From Leclercia sp. LSNIH1 (GTDB lineage: Bacteria > Pseudomonadota > Gammaproteobacteria > Enterobacterales > Enterobacteriaceae), in the NCBI RefSeq assembly GCF_002902985.1, contig NZ_CP026167.1:3224001-3288000 (forward strand): a DNA stretch of 64,000 bases. The letters run 5' to 3'. The position numbers and the translations under genes are program-made. Of this stretch, positions 36,737 through 44,636 are shown piece after piece (position 1 is the first letter of the stretch; each line of letters begins with the position of its first letter). A model generated the notes under the pieces. That model made no database searches. It was given only the letters and a program-made list of their open reading frames with translations, and was not told the origin of the DNA.

Positions 36737-37321
36737 TTAGACGATCTTCTTCAGGGCGACGTGGTAGAGCAGCATGATGGTTTTGCCGTCGACGATAGTG
36801 CCATCATCAATGGCCTGGAGCGCCTGTTCTATCGGCCATTCCAGCACTTCGATATCTTCACCTTCGGCCTCGATACCGCCCCCTGCGCCGGTGCGATCCC
36901 CTGCGTGATATTCCGCGATGTAGAAGTAGAGCTTCTCGGTGACGGAGCCGGGGCTCATAAAGGCTTCGAACACCTTCTCCACCTGGTCAATCTGGTAGCC
37001 AGTCTCTTCTTCCACTTCGGCTTTGATGCGCTTTTCCGGGGCCATGTTATCAAGCAGGCCTGCGGCGGTTTCGATCAGATAACCGTCGTGACCATTTATA
37101 TAGACCGGAAAGCGAAACTGGCGGGTGAGGATCACCGTTTTTTTTTCGCGGTTATAGAGCAGGATGGTTGCGCCGTTTCCCCGGTCGTAGGCTTCGCGGT
37201 TCTGACGCTGCCACTCCCCGTTGCGACGACGCAAATCAAAGGTATATTTTTTGAGTGTGTACCAGTCATCTGACAGCGTTTTGCTGTCAAGAATGCGTAC
37301 TTCTGCACGAGTTGATTGCAC
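36737..37321 (-). CDS. NudK-like Nudix pyrophosphatase
   Basis: At 194 residues, this is a NudK/YffH-family Nudix hydrolase: YDRGNGATILLYN, ETAAGLLDN and the Nudix helix KAEVEEETGY, then FEAFMSPGSVTEKLYFYIAEY. E. coli NudK splits GDP-mannose; relatives act on ADP-ribose. The start is GTG 37321 behind AGGAGG; the frame to 37384 would add 21 unmatched residues. It is divergent from a DeoR-type regulator. The true nudK lies elsewhere in E. coli, so this may be a paralog. Confidence 0.82.
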   Translation of the reverse strand: MQSTRAEVRILDSKTLSDDWYTLKKYTFDLRRRNGEWQRQNREAYDRGNGATILLYNREKKTVILTRQFRFPVYINGHDGYLIETAAGLLDNMAPEKRIKAEVEEETGYQIDQVEKVFEAFMSPGSVTEKLYFYIAEYHAGDRTGAGGGIEAEGEDIEVLEWPIEQALQAIDDGTIVDGKTIMLLYHVALKKIV

Positions 37322-37407
37322 GATGCCTCCTGAATAGGTAGAGTGACCATCATAGTCTGCACATTCGTGCAATATCAAGATCAAACATGCAGCCTCAGGA
37401 ATCTCTC

Positions 37408-38163
37408 ATGCTCACCCGTCAACGCAAACAACTGATCCTTGAAAAACTGAATACCGAAGGGGAGGTGCTCTCTAAAACCCTCAGCATCGAATTTCAGGTA
37501 TCGGAAGATACCATTCGCCGGGATCTGCGCGAGCTGGCAGCCGAGGGGCGTTTACAGCGGGTGCATGGCGGCGCGCTGCCAGCATCAAAAGCGGTATCCA
37601 GCTTTGCCGAGCGCAGCCACCTTGGCATCGACGCCAAAAAGCGGGTGGCGCAGAAGGGGGTTGAGCTTATCTCACCGGGACAGGTGGTGATCATTGATGG
37701 CGGGACGACCACGACCGAGCTGGTTCGCTGCTTGCCGGCGGATCTCTCCTTTACGGCGGTCACCCACAGTCCCGGTATTGCGCTGGCGCTGGTGGACCAT
37801 CCCCGGGTTGAGGTGATCCTGATTGGCGGGCGTTTGTTCCGCCACTCTATCGTCACGGTGGGAGCCGCCGCGATTGAGGGTATCGAACGTATCCATGCAG
37901 ATCTCTTTTTCATGGGAGTAACCGGTATTCACCCGGAAGCAGGGTTAACAACCGGTGATTATGAAGAAGCGTGCATCAAACGCGCATTTTCCGGCAGGGC
38001 CGCCGAAACGGTGGTGCTGGCGTCGCCGGAGAAGATAAATACCGCTTCACCCTTCCTGATTGGCGAGCTTTCACTCATTAACACCGTAGTGGTTGAACCG
38101 GATACCGACAGTCGCTGGGTTGAGGCAGTGGTTGGGCAGGGCGTGTCGGTTGTTAAAGCGTGA
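37408..38163 (+). CDS. DeoR/GlpR-family regulator
   Basis: This 251-residue regulator has an N-terminal winged helix (LSIEFQVSEDTIRRDLRELAAEGRLQ, with RVHGGALP) and a sugar-phosphate sensor (IDGGTTTTELVRCLP, IGGRLFRHS). ATG 37408 follows AGGAA; the frame begins at 37387. It is divergent from the NudK-like gene, with 86 bases between the starts. Target genes unknown. Confidence 0.85.
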   Translation: MLTRQRKQLILEKLNTEGEVLSKTLSIEFQVSEDTIRRDLRELAAEGRLQRVHGGALPASKAVSSFAERSHLGIDAKKRVAQKGVELISPGQVVIIDGGTTTTELVRCLPADLSFTAVTHSPGIALALVDHPRVEVILIGGRLFRHSIVTVGAAAIEGIERIHADLFFMGVTGIHPEAGLTTGDYEEACIKRAFSGRAAETVVLASPEKINTASPFLIGELSLINTVVVEPDTDSRWVEAVVGQGVSVVKA

Positions 38164-38187
38164 TACGGAAATGCTGATCGCAGGAAG

Positions 38188-38213
38188 AGCGTAGCCGTAT
38201 AAGCTACGCTTTT
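38188..38213 (+). terminator. Terminator after the DeoR-family gene
   Basis: AGCGTAGC (38188-38195) pairs with GCTACGCT (38203-38210) around a 7-base loop, followed by TTT. Confidence 0.6.
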
Positions 38214-38245
38214 GCAGTAACCTGTTCATGACTAAGGACTGCGTG

Positions 38246-38587
38246 ATGCTGCAAAAAATCAGCCTTCTAACCCTTGCCTGTTTACTCTTCACCGGCTGTA
38301 TGTCCATGTCCGGTGAAGGCACTTCACCCGAAGAGAAGAAGTTTCGTAAAGTCGAGGCCGCGGCGAAAGAGTGCGCCGAGATTGTGAAAAACCAGACTAT
38401 CGAACTCACCGCCGAAGGCAAAGACGCCGACACCCGCTGGACGACCCTCGACTATGTGGGGCCCGATCAGCGTACCCGCACCGTAGAATATCGTACCTCG
38501 TCGGTGCTGGATAATGGCGAACCGGGCAGAGCGTGGCAAAGCTGTATGTCGGATAAAAAAGCGCTGGTGCCTGAGCTGAAATTATAA
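38246..38587 (+). CDS. Small lipoprotein
   Basis: This is a 113-residue protein with a lipoprotein signal (MLQKISLLTLACLLFTGC, Cys 18 lipidated). The mature part is short, charged and without known domains. It has one further Cys pair (KECAEI, QSCMSD) that could form a disulfide. AAGGA lies 8 bases upstream of ATG 38246. It ends at a strong terminator, so it is a single-gene unit. Function unknown. Confidence 0.8.
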   Translation: MLQKISLLTLACLLFTGCMSMSGEGTSPEEKKFRKVEAAAKECAEIVKNQTIELTAEGKDADTRWTTLDYVGPDQRTRTVEYRTSSVLDNGEPGRAWQSCMSDKKALVPELKL

Positions 38588-38616
38588 GGTCAGGCCACAT
38601 GGGGAAGAAAAAAATG

Positions 38617-38643
38617 CCGGCAGCCATCTGCCGGTTTTTTTTT
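38617..38643 (+). terminator. Intrinsic terminator after the lipoprotein gene
   Basis: CCGGCA (38617-38622) pairs with TGCCGG (38629-38634), followed by nine T. A matching A-run upstream makes it bidirectional in form. Confidence 0.85.
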
Positions 38644-38673
38644 GCTATGCGGCCCGGCTTACAATATACTAAA

Positions 38674-38694
38674 ATACATTATATAAATATGTAT
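38674..38694. promoter_or_regulatory. AT-rich inverted repeat, candidate operator of the ArsR gene
   Basis: ATACAT (38674-38679) and ATGTAT (38689-38694) form an inverted repeat with a 9-base spacer, 18 bases before the GTG start. AT-rich dyads of this type are bound by BigR/YgaV-type repressors. Confidence 0.5.
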
Positions 38695-38711
38695 ATTGAT
38701 AGGTGCATATC

Positions 38712-39044
38712 GTGACTACGAATAGCGATATTCAGGATGCAATGAAACAGGCGGCACTGGGGGCTGCGGAGCTTTTGCGCGGTTTGTCCAATGCGGACAG
38801 ACTGTTGTTGATGTGTCAGTTAAGTCAGGGGGAAGCGAACGTCGCGCAGCTTGAAGAGGCGGTGGGGATCCGTCAGCCCACCCTGTCCCAGCAGCTGGGC
38901 GTATTGCGGCGTTTAAAGCTGGTGGAGACCCGACGTACAGGTAAACAGATTTTCTACCGGATTGAGGATCCGCGGATCTTCACGCTGCTCAACACCTTAT
39001 ATGACCTCTATTGCCCACAGATAGGTGCCGATCATGATCGTTGA
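38712..39044 (+). CDS. ArsR-family repressor, BigR/YgaV persulfide-sensor type
   Basis: The protein is a 110-residue winged helix (LEEAVGIRQPTLSQQLGVLRRLKLVETRR). Two Cys, in LLLMCQLS and YDLYCPQIG, sit where YgaV, BigR and SqrR have the pair that forms a tri- or tetrasulfide when sulfide rises. No ArsR-type metal motif (CVC) is present. GTG 38712 follows AGGTG. Its end overlaps the next gene by 11 bases, so it controls the sulfur-transport pair downstream. Confidence 0.83.
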   Translation: MTTNSDIQDAMKQAALGAAELLRGLSNADRLLLMCQLSQGEANVAQLEEAVGIRQPTLSQQLGVLRRLKLVETRRTGKQIFYRIEDPRIFTLLNTLYDLYCPQIGADHDR

Positions 39045-39465
39045 TTTCGCTCACTTTACGCCGCTGAGTAGCCTCGCGGGGGGGATGTTAATCGGGCTTG
39101 CCGCCATACTGCTGATTCATTTCTGCGGGCGAATCGCCGGGATCAGCGGCATTGTGGCGGGGATGCTGACGAAACAGACCCGTAACGAGGGGTGGCGGAT
39201 AGCCTTTTTAGCCGGTCTTATCGGTTCACCTCTGCTGTTCAGCCTTTTCTTTCCCTTACCTGAGATAACGGTTCAAACCTCGTGGCCACTGATTATCGTG
39301 GCTGGCCTGCTGGTGGGTGCCGGGACGCGCCTGGGATCCGGGTGTACCAGTGGGCACGGCGTCTGCGGACTGTCGCGTTTTTCCAGACGTTCCCTGGCGG
39401 CCACGCTGACCTTTATGGCGGTCGGTATTATTACCGCAACGCTGGCCGGTTTCTGGCTCGGTTAA
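39034..39465 (+). CDS. YeeE/YedE-family sulfur transporter subunit (PmpA-like)
   Basis: This 143-residue membrane protein has four helices and the signature GSGCTSGHGVCGLSRFS. YeeE/YedE proteins pass thiosulfate or other reduced sulfur across the inner membrane through conserved Cys. The pair of half-size proteins in tandem is the split form. Start ATG 39034 lies within the ArsR gene; a start at 39025 is possible. Confidence 0.85.
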   Translation: MIVDFAHFTPLSSLAGGMLIGLAAILLIHFCGRIAGISGIVAGMLTKQTRNEGWRIAFLAGLIGSPLLFSLFFPLPEITVQTSWPLIIVAGLLVGAGTRLGSGCTSGHGVCGLSRFSRRSLAATLTFMAVGIITATLAGFWLG

Positions 39466-39474
39466 GGAGGAGAT

Positions 39475-39888
39475 ATGTTAATGGTCATTGCCGCGTTTCT
39501 GTGTGGCCTGATTTTTGGCGTGGGTTTGCTGATAAGCGGGATGGCAAATCCTGAGAAGGTGCTTGGCTTTCTGGATCTCTCTCAGCCCTGGGATCCCTCT
39601 CTTGCCTTCGTGATGCTCGGGGCGATTGCGGTGGGGATAGTCGGCTTCAGGTTAGCTAAAGGCAAACAAACGTCGTTTTGCGGGGCGCCGATCCGGCTGC
39701 CGGAGAATAACACCGTAGACCGCGCGCTGCTGATGGGCGCTGTTCTGTTCGGCCTGGGTTGGGGGCTGGCGGGTATTTGTCCCGGACCGGCGCTGGTCTT
39801 ACTGGGTACGGGCGCAGGGAAGGGAGTGCTGTTTGTGTTGTCGATGCTGGCCGGAATGTGGTTCGTGAACAAGGTCCGGCCAGCGTAA
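39475..39888 (+). CDS. YeeE/YedE-family sulfur transporter subunit (PmpB-like)
   Basis: This 137-residue membrane protein is the second half of the split transporter, with FGVGLLISGMANPEKVLGF and GLAGICPGPALVLLG. It lies 9 bases after its partner and has a strong AAGGAGGAG site. With the upstream ArsR it forms a three-gene sulfide-responsive operon. Confidence 0.87.
   Translation: MLMVIAAFLCGLIFGVGLLISGMANPEKVLGFLDLSQPWDPSLAFVMLGAIAVGIVGFRLAKGKQTSFCGAPIRLPENNTVDRALLMGAVLFGLGWGLAGICPGPALVLLGTGAGKGVLFVLSMLAGMWFVNKVRPA
39817..39824 (+). other. KOPS octamer GGGAAGGG
   Basis: FtsK-orienting sequence pointing right, 4.7 kb before dif; the nearest one found on the left side. Confidence 0.5.
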
Positions 39889-39897
39889 CACCGCGAT

Positions 39898-40455
39898 TCA
39901 GGACATTGACTCCGCTTCTGGCAGAACAAGGGAATTGAGGACATGGTCCTGCCAGATCCCGTTTATCTTGAGGTAGGAGTGGGCATAGCCCTCTTTGACA
40001 AATCCGAGGCTGGCAAGCGTTTTACTGCTGCGCGCGTTATCAGGAAGATGGTTTGCCATAATCCGGTGAAAGCCGTAATGCATCTGTACATAATCCAGAG
40101 AGTCTTTAAGCGCCTCTTGCATGAGTCCTTTCCCCTGATGAGCGTGATCGAGAGAGAAACCGAGATAGCACGCCTGGAAAACCCCAAAGATAAAATTGGT
40201 GAAATTAATGCTGCCGATGATGTTATTTTCACCTTTTAACGTGAAAACGATTTGCAGACATTTTCTTGCTTCGTAATCTTTCTGCGCACTCTCAATCCGT
40301 TGGGACACGCTATCAAGTGTGAAATAGTCTTCATTACGCAATGGTTCAAAGGGCGCGAAATGTGAGCGATTTTCCAGCAGGAAAAGCTGGAATCTTTCTG
40401 CCAGGTCGGGCGTCAGCTGCCAGACATCTGTACGTTGAGTGGAAAATAACTTCAT
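39898..40455 (-). CDS. RimJ/RimL-type GNAT acetyltransferase
   Basis: The 185-residue RimJ/RimL-like GNAT has IVFTLKGENNIIGSINFTNF, acetyl-CoA loop HAHQGKGLMQEALKDSLDYV and HLPDNARSSKTLASLGFVKEG. Relatives acetylate ribosomal-protein N-termini or small molecules. It is convergent with the sulfur transporter genes. It is not a clear ortholog of rimJ or rimL. Confidence 0.82.
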   Translation of the reverse strand: MKLFSTQRTDVWQLTPDLAERFQLFLLENRSHFAPFEPLRNEDYFTLDSVSQRIESAQKDYEARKCLQIVFTLKGENNIIGSINFTNFIFGVFQACYLGFSLDHAHQGKGLMQEALKDSLDYVQMHYGFHRIMANHLPDNARSSKTLASLGFVKEGYAHSYLKINGIWQDHVLNSLVLPEAESMS

Positions 40456-40619
40456 ATGTATATCTCATTAACATTGTGGTTACATCTATTGTACTGATTA
40501 CAAGATTGATTTTCAGCTGACTTCAACCTACTAAAGTTAGACTGGTAACCCTGACCCGATTTGCCCGATCCTGTCAGGTCATTCCTCCCTCATCCAACTG
40601 TATAAAGAAAGAGAGCGCT

Positions 40620-41255
40620 ATGAAACTCTATGTATATGAGCATTGCCCGTTCTGTATCCGCGCGAGAATGATCTTTGGTCTTAAAAAGGTGCCCTTCGAG
40701 CTGGGCGTAATAATGGAAGGGGATGTCGAAACGCCAACCCGTATGGTGGGCAGAAAGGTCGTGCCGATCCTGCAAAAAGAAGAGGGCGCTTACATGCCGG
40801 AAAGCATGGATATCGTCCATTATGTCGATCAGCTTGACGGCAAGCCGGTGATTAAAGGTGAATGCGATCCCCTGATTGAGGCCTGGTGCAAAGAGAACAC
40901 GCGCACCGTCTTTAACCTGGCGATCCCACGTTTTACGCGGGCAGATTTTCAAGAGTTGTCCACCCCAGCCGCACGCGAAGCCTATACCCAGCGTGAGATA
41001 AAAGCGTTTGGCGATCTGGAGGCATTACTGGCCAATAGTCAGGCCTGTATCGATACGCTGGTGGATGAACTGGCTAAAATCGAGCCTTATCTGCGTGCCA
41101 GACACCCGATAAGCATCACCGATTTTTACCTTTTCCCGGTGCTGAACTCGCTGACAATTGTGAAAGCGTTCCCGTATCCGGACTACCTGAGCGGCTATCT
41201 GGACCACGTTGCGACGTCCTGTAACGTACCGCTGTTTACCGATAAGGCGTTGTAA
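40620..41255 (+). CDS. grxB: Glutaredoxin 2
   Basis: This is a 211-residue GST-fold glutaredoxin with active-site CPFC at 9-12 (E. coli GrxB has CPYC), VGRKVVPILQKEEGAYMPES in the glutathione site and an all-helical C-terminal domain. It reduces mixed disulfides with glutathione. AAAGAAAGAGAG precedes the ATG. Confidence 0.93.
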   Translation: MKLYVYEHCPFCIRARMIFGLKKVPFELGVIMEGDVETPTRMVGRKVVPILQKEEGAYMPESMDIVHYVDQLDGKPVIKGECDPLIEAWCKENTRTVFNLAIPRFTRADFQELSTPAAREAYTQREIKAFGDLEALLANSQACIDTLVDELAKIEPYLRARHPISITDFYLFPVLNSLTIVKAFPYPDYLSGYLDHVATSCNVPLFTDKAL

Positions 41256-41337
41256 TTGAAGGGGGGCCGCCCCCGAACATATTAAGCAGGTTTACCCAGC
41301 GCTTTTTTGGCTGCAACACAAACCGGGAAGTGTTATA

Positions 41338-41353
41338 CTGTATATAATTACAG
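41338..41353. promoter_or_regulatory. LexA box upstream of yebG
   Basis: CTGTATATAATTACAG matches the SOS box consensus CTG-TATATANATA-CAG with one change, 15 bases before the yebG ATG. Confidence 0.9.
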
Positions 41354-41368
41354 TATAGGGGGTGCATA

Positions 41369-41686
41369 ATGGCTGTTGAAACAAAATATGTTGTCGTAAG
41401 AAAAGGTGAAGAGAAAATGACATTTGCCAGTAAGAAAGAGGCTGACGCTCACGACAAACTGCTCGACCTCGCAGAAGCGTTCACCGACTGGCTGTTGCAA
41501 AGTGACATGCAGATGGATGAAACGCAGGCTGAAAATCTGGGGCTCTATCTCGCCGAGCAGAAAGAGGCCGTGCAGCATATTCTGCGTACCAGCAAACTTC
41601 CCGATCTTAATGCCGCAACAGCAGCAGAGAAAGCAGCGTCAGATGAAGGTGGCAGTAAAAAAATCAGAGCAGTTAAAGCTGCCTGA
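41369..41686 (+). CDS. yebG: SOS-induced protein YebG
   Basis: The product is 105 residues, starting MAVETKYVVVRKGEEKMTF as in E. coli YebG, with a conserved SKKEADAHDKLLD segment and a longer charged tail (about 9 residues more). It is induced by DNA damage through the LexA box just upstream; its biochemical role is not known. A strong terminator follows. Confidence 0.93.
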   Translation: MAVETKYVVVRKGEEKMTFASKKEADAHDKLLDLAEAFTDWLLQSDMQMDETQAENLGLYLAEQKEAVQHILRTSKLPDLNAATAAEKAASDEGGSKKIRAVKAA

Positions 41687-41712
41687 TCAACACATCATCG
41701 CTGAGCCTGTCG

Positions 41713-41745
41713 CCGCAAGCGGGTAACTGCTTGCGGTTTTTTTTT
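41713..41745 (+). terminator. Intrinsic terminator after yebG
   Basis: CCGCAAGC (41713-41720) pairs with GCTTGCGG (41729-41736), followed by nine T. Confidence 0.88.
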
Positions 41746-41861
41746 GTCATATGCCAGGCACAGATGGGTAAATGTGGTGAGGAAGGCAGGAAGCGGGCAG
41801 AGCATTAACATAATCGTCATCGCCTGGACCCGTTTCTCGCTTAACTACAGAAGCGGCCAGT

Positions 41862-42524
41862 TTAAGCGCGGTGCGGTAAGTCGCTCATTATCTCTTGTAT
41901 TTCATTGAACAGTCTTGCCAGATGGAAACCATCGCAAACGGAATGATGGACCTGAACGGCGAGCGGCAACAAGGTCTTTCCATCCTGTTCGTAGTATTTG
42001 CCAAAGGTGAACATGGGCGCGAAAAAGTTCTTCATGTTTGCAACGTTGACATTGAAACTGGTAAACGTTGCCCAGGGAATAGCCGATACGAAAAATATAT
42101 TGTCCGGTGACTCGCCCTTAGGCCAGTAAGAAAGGTTATTCCCGTAGCGTGCAACGTCCTCAGAATAGGTTTTTTGGAAGTGCGCCATATTGCCATCGTA
42201 ATAACTCCATATTGATGAGAATGTCTCCGTTTCATTATGGAAAATGGTGTAGCTCGGATAAACTTCCTTCCATATAACCAGTTCATCGTCCTTCATAGCC
42301 ATACGAAACTCGGTATGCCTGTTTACCACCTCAGAAATGATGGAGATGATAGTAGGGTAAAACTTCCAGCCAACATCTTTAATATGTTTCAGCAGATCGG
42401 TGATGTCTAAATTAACAGTCTGGTTAATGGTGCTCTGAGCAAAAGACTGAAATACCGCAAAATGTTCCTTCCTGGCCCAACGAGATAAGTCAACAGGCGT
42501 ATATTCTGGGATTGTTTTTTTCAT
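41862..42524 (-). CDS. cat: Type A chloramphenicol O-acetyltransferase
   Basis: At 220 residues, this is a trimeric CAT of class A. The N-terminus ([21 protein letters not shown]), [23 protein letters not shown] and [15 protein letters not shown] align with CatA1; the active-site motif is HHSVCDG, where most have HHAVCDG. It inactivates chloramphenicol by acetylation. It stands alone, without integron or transposon ends, so it may be an intrinsic chromosomal gene. It faces yebG convergently. Confidence 0.93.
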   Translation of the reverse strand: MKKTIPEYTPVDLSRWARKEHFAVFQSFAQSTINQTVNLDITDLLKHIKDVGWKFYPTIISIISEVVNRHTEFRMAMKDDELVIWKEVYPSYTIFHNETETFSSIWSYYDGNMAHFQKTYSEDVARYGNNLSYWPKGESPDNIFFVSAIPWATFTSFNVNVANMKNFFAPMFTFGKYYEQDGKTLLPLAVQVHHSVCDGFHLARLFNEIQEIMSDLPHRA

Positions 42525-42701
42525 TTTTAACCCTTTGATTAGCGATGTAATTCAGCGTTCAGCTAAGATTTTTCCATGATAAACCAGCATATCTCATTAT
42601 CACTCTGATATGCATCGGTAAAGTGAGGCTGATTGCCAGTTACGTTAAGAAGAGCGGTGGCTGCGACGGTACCTTAAAGAATGCTGCGCAAAGCGCTCCT
42701 T

Positions 42702-43658
42702 TTAAAGCTGTCTTCTGCGCTTCACTGAGTACATCACTTCGTCACTCTTTTTGATCATTTCGTCAAGCGACGAATAGTGGCCCTGATCATTGTGCAGAAC
42801 GCCAGAAGAGTAATTGATGTTATAGGGTTTACCTGATTTTTCGTTGTAATCGTCCACTCCCCGACGAAGCGCATGCAAAAAAGCTTCCGTAGCACTCCGG
42901 GTGGTAATGAGCACGGCGAATTCGTCCCCACCCAGCCGACCGGCAATATCGCCGGGATTGAGGAACTGAAACAACAGTCCTGAGAAGACTTTCAGAACCT
43001 CATCGCCTTCAGCATGCCCCCAAAGATCATTGATAGGTTTGAATTTATCCAGATCAAAAAAGATAAGACTGAACGGTGTATTACGCTCAGTGAGGGCGCG
43101 GAACCGTTTTTCTCCTGTCCGGTAAAAACCCCGCCGATTCGCTATTCCGGTCAGACTGTCGGTCATCGCCATGCCGATGACCTGAAATTCATCCTCAACA
43201 ATGAAAGCCAGATCCTTGAGTGAAGCAATATCCTCGTCGTTAAAGCTGCGAAGGATGGTATGAATGAGGCAAAGCGTACCTGCCACTTCTCCGTCAGGGA
43301 GATGCACCGGATAGCCAGCGTAAAATCTGATGTAAGGTTCACCGGTGACCAGGGGATTATCATGAAAACGCTCATCAACAGATGCATCGTTAACGATAAA
43401 AGCGCCATCCTGCAAAATGGCATGCCCACAGAATGAGATATTACGTGGCGTTTCCCGGACACCGAGACCCTCGCATGCAATCAACCATTGTCGCTCGCGA
43501 TCCAGCAGGCTTATCAGGACCACAGGTACCTGAAAGATTCGCCTGGCAAGCCGGGTAAGACGATCAAAACGCTCATCGTCTCTGGTATCAAGCAGGTCTG
43601 CGAGATAAAGCGACTTTAGTCTTTCTTCTTCATTTTCCGGTATGCCGGGGAATTTCAT
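42702..43658 (-). CDS. GAF-GGDEF diguanylate cyclase, fourth cyclase of the window
   Basis: This 318-residue protein has a GAF domain (NISFCGHAILQDGAFIVND; IRFYAGYPVHLPDGEVAGT) and a GGDEF domain (MTDSLTGIANRRGF; FDLDKFKPINDLWGHAEGD; AGRLGGDEFAVLI). Layout and motifs are those of the gene at 27203, so the two are paralogs. The inhibitory RxxD is replaced by NPGD, which suggests loss of product inhibition. Its start lies 10 bases from the broken edge of an OhrR-like gene, so it may have arrived by insertion. Confidence 0.9.
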   Translation of the reverse strand: MKFPGIPENEEERLKSLYLADLLDTRDDERFDRLTRLARRIFQVPVVLISLLDRERQWLIACEGLGVRETPRNISFCGHAILQDGAFIVNDASVDERFHDNPLVTGEPYIRFYAGYPVHLPDGEVAGTLCLIHTILRSFNDEDIASLKDLAFIVEDEFQVIGMAMTDSLTGIANRRGFYRTGEKRFRALTERNTPFSLIFFDLDKFKPINDLWGHAEGDEVLKVFSGLLFQFLNPGDIAGRLGGDEFAVLITTRSATEAFLHALRRGVDDYNEKSGKPYNINYSSGVLHNDQGHYSSLDEMIKKSDEVMYSVKRRRQL

Positions 43659-43667
43659 AGAACCTCA

Positions 43668-44078
43668 ATCTCGCTATACTCCGCGGGACATGCGTTTACG
43701 CAGCTCTATCGCCCAATGCTCGATAAGCTGGGATTAACCTATCCCCAGTACCTGGTGATGATCACGTTGTGGAATCAGGATGGACGCACAGTGAAGGAGC
43801 TGGGTGGAATACTCTTCCTTGAGTCCAGCACGCTCACGCCTTTACTTAAGCGGCTGGAGAGCGCGGGGTTGATCACCCGGACACGCAATCCGAAGGATGA
43901 ACGTGAAGTGCTTATTCATCTGACAGAGAAGGGGGATACACTGAAAATTGAGGCCAGCAATATCACGCGCTGTATTGTGGATACCCTTGGAATGGATGCG
44001 GATGCAGTTGCTGACATTAAATCATCAGTCGATAAGATCCGCGATCGGCTACACCGGGCACAGAGACCGGACAACTGA
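43668..44078 (+). pseudogene. OhrR/MarR-family regulator, 5'-truncated
   Basis: From ATG 43716 the frame gives 120 residues that match OhrR (LDKLGLTYPQYLVMITLW, FLESSTLTPLLKRLESAGL). Family similarity continues upstream of that ATG in frame (ISLYSAGHAFTQLYRP) to about 43668 and then stops abruptly, with no start codon available and the redox Cys of OhrR absent. The gene has lost its first 20 or so codons next to the cyclase gene. A protein from 43716 would lack the first dimerisation helix and is probably inactive. Confidence 0.75.
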
Positions 44079-44164
44079 TGATGCGATAAAGGCAATAGGG
44101 TCCTGTATAACATGAAGTTGTAGGGGGATATCTTCTGGTATTCATCCGGGGGATAAACCCTGAA

Positions 44165-44504
44165 TAGCGACCGGACCGTTTCTTTGGACAGGTGAACATC
44201 GTGCAGTTCTGCGAGTTTTTCACCTGCAAGCGTCGGCCCGAAGTCGGTATAGCGTTCTCGGATAATATTGAGTGCGTACCGGGCAAGACCATCAGGCGTT
44301 AGCCATACCTGGTGGGCCAGTTTCACGGTAACGCGACAGAAGGCATCTGCACTGACGATCGGAGATACCCAGGCGCTGCGCGACCATCTGAGTGGTCAAA
44401 CGCCGGTCGACAAAATCCAAAACGAAAAACACAGCTGAATGTGCCATCATCGGAATCCATCGATGCTGAATCTTACTGTGATGAACTCTGCCCAGACCGG
44501 ACAT
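44165..44504 (-). mobile_element. ISNCY-type transposase remnant
   Basis: Two overlapping minus-strand frames carry pieces of one transposase: LTTQMVAQRLGISDRQCRCLLSRYRE (44292-44504) and LTPDGLARYALNIIRERYTDFGPTLAGEKLAELH (to about 44170). The second follows the first only after a frameshift and a loss of linker, and no catalytic DDE part remains. The match is to the helix-turn-helix and linker region of ISNCY/IS1202-like elements. No terminal repeats were seen. Confidence 0.65.
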
Positions 44505-44527
44505 TATAATTTTGCTATCACCATGTT

Positions 44528-44555
44528 AGTGCGCATAATGTATATTATGTTAAAT
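44528..44555 (+). other. dif: dif, chromosome dimer resolution site
   Basis: XerC half AGTGCGCATAA, 6-bp centre TGTATA and XerD half TTATGTTAAAT equal E. coli dif in 27 of 28 positions (only the first base differs). XerC/XerD recombine here, activated by FtsK, to resolve chromosome dimers. It lies in a 130-bp gap between an IS remnant and a LysR gene. KOPS polarity changes here. Confidence 0.93.
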
Positions 44556-44636
44556 TCGATCTGTGGCAGCAACGCAGACGTACCGGGCCTCGTATTACGC
44601 GCCCAGCTTTATCCCCTCGCCTCAACTTCTCATTCA

